Positions 61,738-64,000 of a stretch of DNA of 64,000 nt are shown one piece after another (the stretch's first letter is position 1; each line of letters begins with the position of its first letter). The position numbers and the translations under genes were made by a program. The notes under the pieces are model-generated. The model had not been told where the DNA came from. It did no database searches and saw only the letters and a list, made by a program, of their open reading frames with translations. This stretch comes from Centroberyx gerrardi (lineage: Eukaryota; Chordata; Actinopteri; Beryciformes; Berycidae), in the NCBI RefSeq assembly GCF_048128805.1, contig NC_136005.1, positions 20,490,760 through 20,554,759 of the forward strand. Reading direction: 5' to 3'.

Positions 61738-62162
61738 GTAATCTCTATACTGACATCTTACTGTGCAGATTCAGAACTATATGGTACCTGCCTGCCCCCC
61801 AAACTTGCAACTTTTAATTGAAACTTCTATATGTAGTTATAGAAAAAAATTTGAACCGCTGAAATGTTAAAAGTTCACAATATAGCTTTGGCACTGAATG
61901 AATTGTTGAAAACTGGATTGCTGGAACAGATTTTGAAGCTGTAAAGTAACGTGGAGTATGGCTGTGGTGGCCATACTCCCTCATCCTATTATACAAAAAA
62001 GAATCTTCTAGATTTATTGCTGGTTCACTCTCTCTGACTTGGCAATGTTTAAGTTCTAAGCATTTGCAAATGATTGCTATTCAAGTCATGTTTTCTTACC
62101 AAAACTACATATAGTCTTATATCTTCTGGCATTACTCTACATCTTTGTATTTCTCTCTTCAG

Positions 62163-62328
62163 GAGGACAAGAAAGGAGTGAGTGATGGTACCTTTAAAAA
62201 TCAGCGCTTCTTCCACTGTCCTCCCGGAAGAGCTCTTTTTGTCAAGCTGGCCTCATGCCATCCTGACTCACGCTTTCAGAACGAATCAGCCAATCCCAGT
62301 GAGAAGATTCCAAAATATGACTTTGCAG
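62163..62328 (+). CDS. cyldl: CYLD-like coding exon E (CAP-Gly 3 second half)
   Basis: 55 codons plus one base. EDKKGVSDGTFKNQRFFHCP and ALFVKLASCHPDSRFQ match the closing half of CYLD CAP-Gly 3, including the Asp-Gly-Thr-Phe and Cys-x-Pro-Asp-Ser-Arg-Phe features. Acceptor CTCTTCAG, donor GCAG/GTCAGA. Confidence 0.9.
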
Positions 62329-63013
62329 GTCAGAATCTGATTGGTCAACTAATTTTTTACTTTTTGAATTTTAGCCTTGAATAACGCCTCGTTCACAAAC
62401 AAACATACACGTTACGGTACACTGGAAGTCCATGCATTCCTATCAGAGACAATTTTGACGGAGGGACAATGCAACGCCCCCTTGTGGACAACAGTTCTGT
62501 TGGCAGCAGAGTAAATGATTGGTGGAAAACCCCAACTTCTGCGTTGTCTCCAGTCCATCATGACTCGATTAACTTAACTTGAAGTTGTATTTTTTGACTA
62601 GATTCCTGAGCTATTTTTGATTTATTTTAATACAGAAAAATATTGTACAGTAAAAAGCATATTTAAGTCTAGATTAACCATTTTATTTTTTTCCTCCCAT
62701 ATTATTTTAAATTAAAAAATAAACATTACATACAGGGCAATATACAGTATACATATAGAACACATATGTTCCTCTTCAGCTCCCATACGTCTTCATATAT
62801 AAATGTAACAACATAAATAGCTGGAATGCTGCGTTTACAACAAACTGGTGGCAACATTGCGTTGGAGATGATATACATAGAATGTGACGCATTCAATTGT
62901 GAACAAGGCATCACTATTCATCTTAGGCTGTGCATATAATGCTTTATGTGCCACCTTTGCCTTATATGTATGTGTTTGCGTCTTTCTGAGCTTGTGTGTG
63001 TGTGTTACTTCAG

Positions 63014-63155
63014 AAAGAGAGACAGAGCACAGTACAGGGAAGCTGGAAAATGTTGCTCCCATCAATACTGAGCAAGTCAACCAGGTTCTGATCGGACGGA
63101 TGAAGGGGATCCAAGGCCACTGTAACTCCTGCTACATGGATGCTGCCCTCTTCAG
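63014..63155 (+). CDS. cyldl: CYLD-like coding exon F (USP Cys box)
   Basis: 46 full codons. LIGRMKGIQGHCNSCYMDAALF is the Cys box of the CYLD-type USP domain; the nucleophile is the Cys before Tyr-Met-Asp, about residue 423 of this model. Acceptor TTACTTCAG, donor TTCAG/GTTAGG. Confidence 0.92.
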
Positions 63156-63253
63156 GTTAGGATGATGACTGTAGTATCATAACAGACTTTGAACAATAAT
63201 TTAAGCCGTGGTGATGCTTCATGTCATACCTCTGTTTCTCCCTGTCTGTCTAG

Positions 63254-63364
63254 TTTGTTCTCTTGCTCCTCCGTGCTGGACTCCATCCTGTTTAAATCAA
63301 CAGAGCCTCGAGATGCCCCGATTCAGAACACCCTGCTCCATGACATTGTCAACCCCCTCCGCAG
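63254..63364 (+). CDS. cyldl: CYLD-like coding exon G (USP)
   Basis: 36 full codons, LFSCSSVLDSILFKSTEPRD through NTLLHDIVNPLR, matching the segment after the CYLD Cys box that ends in EIVNPLR. Acceptor GTCTGTCTAG, donor CGCAG/GTGTGT. Confidence 0.9.
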
Positions 63365-63481
63365 GTGTGTGTTTTACAAAACATTCTTATTTTTGAATTT
63401 TTGTGGCAATGGAAATGTTATTATGTATTCGGAAATACTGTATGTGTCCTACTATCCGCGTTTACTGTGATCCATACGCAG

Positions 63482-63573
63482 TAAGGGCTTTGTGGAAGGG
63501 CGGCACGTTATGAAGCTTCGGCAGCAGCTGCAGAAACACGGCTACAGCCACTCCTTCACTACTGATGAGAAAG
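63482..63573 (+). CDS. cyldl: CYLD-like coding exon H (USP)
   Basis: 30 full codons, KGFVEGRHVMKLRQQLQK and SFTTDEK, matching the IMKLRKILEK and GFTSEEK words of CYLD. Acceptor CATACGCAG, donor AAAG/GTAGAT. Confidence 0.9.
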
Positions 63574-63665
63574 GTAGATTTAAATTACAGTTAGGTGGAA
63601 GCTTTAATGGCAGTGATTTTTGGTCGGTTTATATTCTATAACTGTATGTGACTGTTGTCTTTCAG

Positions 63666-63729
63666 ATCCAGAGGAGTTCCTCATTGTCATCATGCACCAC
63701 ATTCTCGCCCTGGAGCCTCTACTCAAACT
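63666..63729 (+). CDS. cyldl: CYLD-like coding exon I (USP, end uncertain)
   Basis: Starts after GTCTTTCAG and reads DPEEFLIVIMHHILALEPLLK, equal to the CYLD DPEEFL...HHIL..EPLLK segment. The donor is not obvious; AAACT/GTACTG at 63729 is preferred because the family protein diverges here, with 63734 as an alternative. The rest of the USP domain and the B-box lie beyond the window. Confidence 0.8.
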
Positions 63730-64000
63730 GTACTGTTACAGCATAACTACCAGTGTCTGCTTACTTATATCAGCTATTGGACCTGTTTTCATTGGAGTTT
63801 TACGCATTTTGTTAAACAGATAGGATAAAGATTAATTGAAGATGCTGGTGATCTTCATTCTTGGCTGTACACTGCAAATCTTAGTTTATGTAGAGTTTAT
63901 TGTGTATAGGGCATTTCCCATTGCATAGCCACTATGTCACTTAAGTCACTTAATTCTTCGAAAACTTACACTGCACATTTCTTGCCTTCTCCCCTCAGCT

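Larger units (their letters stand above)
60022..63729 (+). other. cyldl: CYLD-like deubiquitinase gene (cut by window end)
   Basis: CYLD removes Lys63- and Met1-linked ubiquitin chains and restrains NF-kB signalling in the cytoplasm. Visible coding exons are 60022-60465, 60594-60872, 61387-61468, 61559-61737, 62163-62328, 63014-63155, 63254-63364, 63482-63573 and 63666-63729 (last end uncertain); all phases join. The order is N-terminal region, CAP-Gly 1, degenerate CAP-Gly 2, CAP-Gly 3, then the Cys box of a CYLD-type USP domain. The spacer between CAP-Gly 2 and 3 is only about 30 residues, against roughly 200 in human CYLD. This suggests the fish CYLD-like paralogue rather than the direct orthologue. 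A further exon appears to start at 63999 (acceptor CTCCCCTCAG). Confidence 0.85.

Overview
The window is vertebrate nuclear DNA from a teleost fish, probably a percomorph, although the species cannot be fixed from the sequence. It holds three protein genes with intron-exon structure, very frequent CA/GT and GA/CT microsatellites, tRNA-derived SINEs and several hAT, Tc1-like and TTAA-flanked DNA elements. No bacterial-style operon, CRISPR array, rRNA or tRNA gene is visible.

Layout: (1) A single-exon large-Maf bZIP transcription factor, mafa, lies on the minus strand (2588-3526), with its likely promoter to the right (about 3.6-4.7 kb). (2) An intergenic stretch of about 4 kb (4.7-8.6 kb) carries only microsatellites and unrecognised single-copy sequence. 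(3) A long minus-strand gene, zc3h3 (CCCH zinc finger protein 3, linked to mRNA 3' end processing and export), runs from 58194 down to 8912. I rebuilt it as 11 coding exons whose phases all join, giving 2748 nt or 915 residues. Five CCCH fingers lie in exons 6-9, and a tiny last exon encodes only the C-terminal tail. Intron 3 alone is 24 kb. (4) On the plus strand, head to head with zc3h3, is a CYLD-like deubiquitinase gene. It starts at 60022 and is cut by the right window edge inside its USP catalytic domain; nine coding exons are visible.

The introns of zc3h3 hold most of the mobile DNA. One nest is a TTAA-flanked long-inverted-repeat element (14954-17114) split by a hAT element with an 8-bp target duplication, which itself contains a SINE. 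A second nest is a Tc1-like transposase relic split by a SINE. There are two hAT relics with exact 8-bp duplications: one with a BED-finger ORF (46227-47229) and one with a C-terminal hAT dimerisation ORF (50778-51947). Two very short hAT-like MITEs also occur.

The three genes do not form a pathway. mafa and zc3h3 are also neighbours in mammals (human 8q24.3), so this is conserved linkage. It is plausible, but not shown, that non-repeat sequence in the large zc3h3 introns holds regulatory DNA for mafa. I found no clearly novel gene system. The most useful observations are the exact gene models, the hidden zc3h3 terminal exon, the compact CYLD-like architecture and the dated transposon nests.
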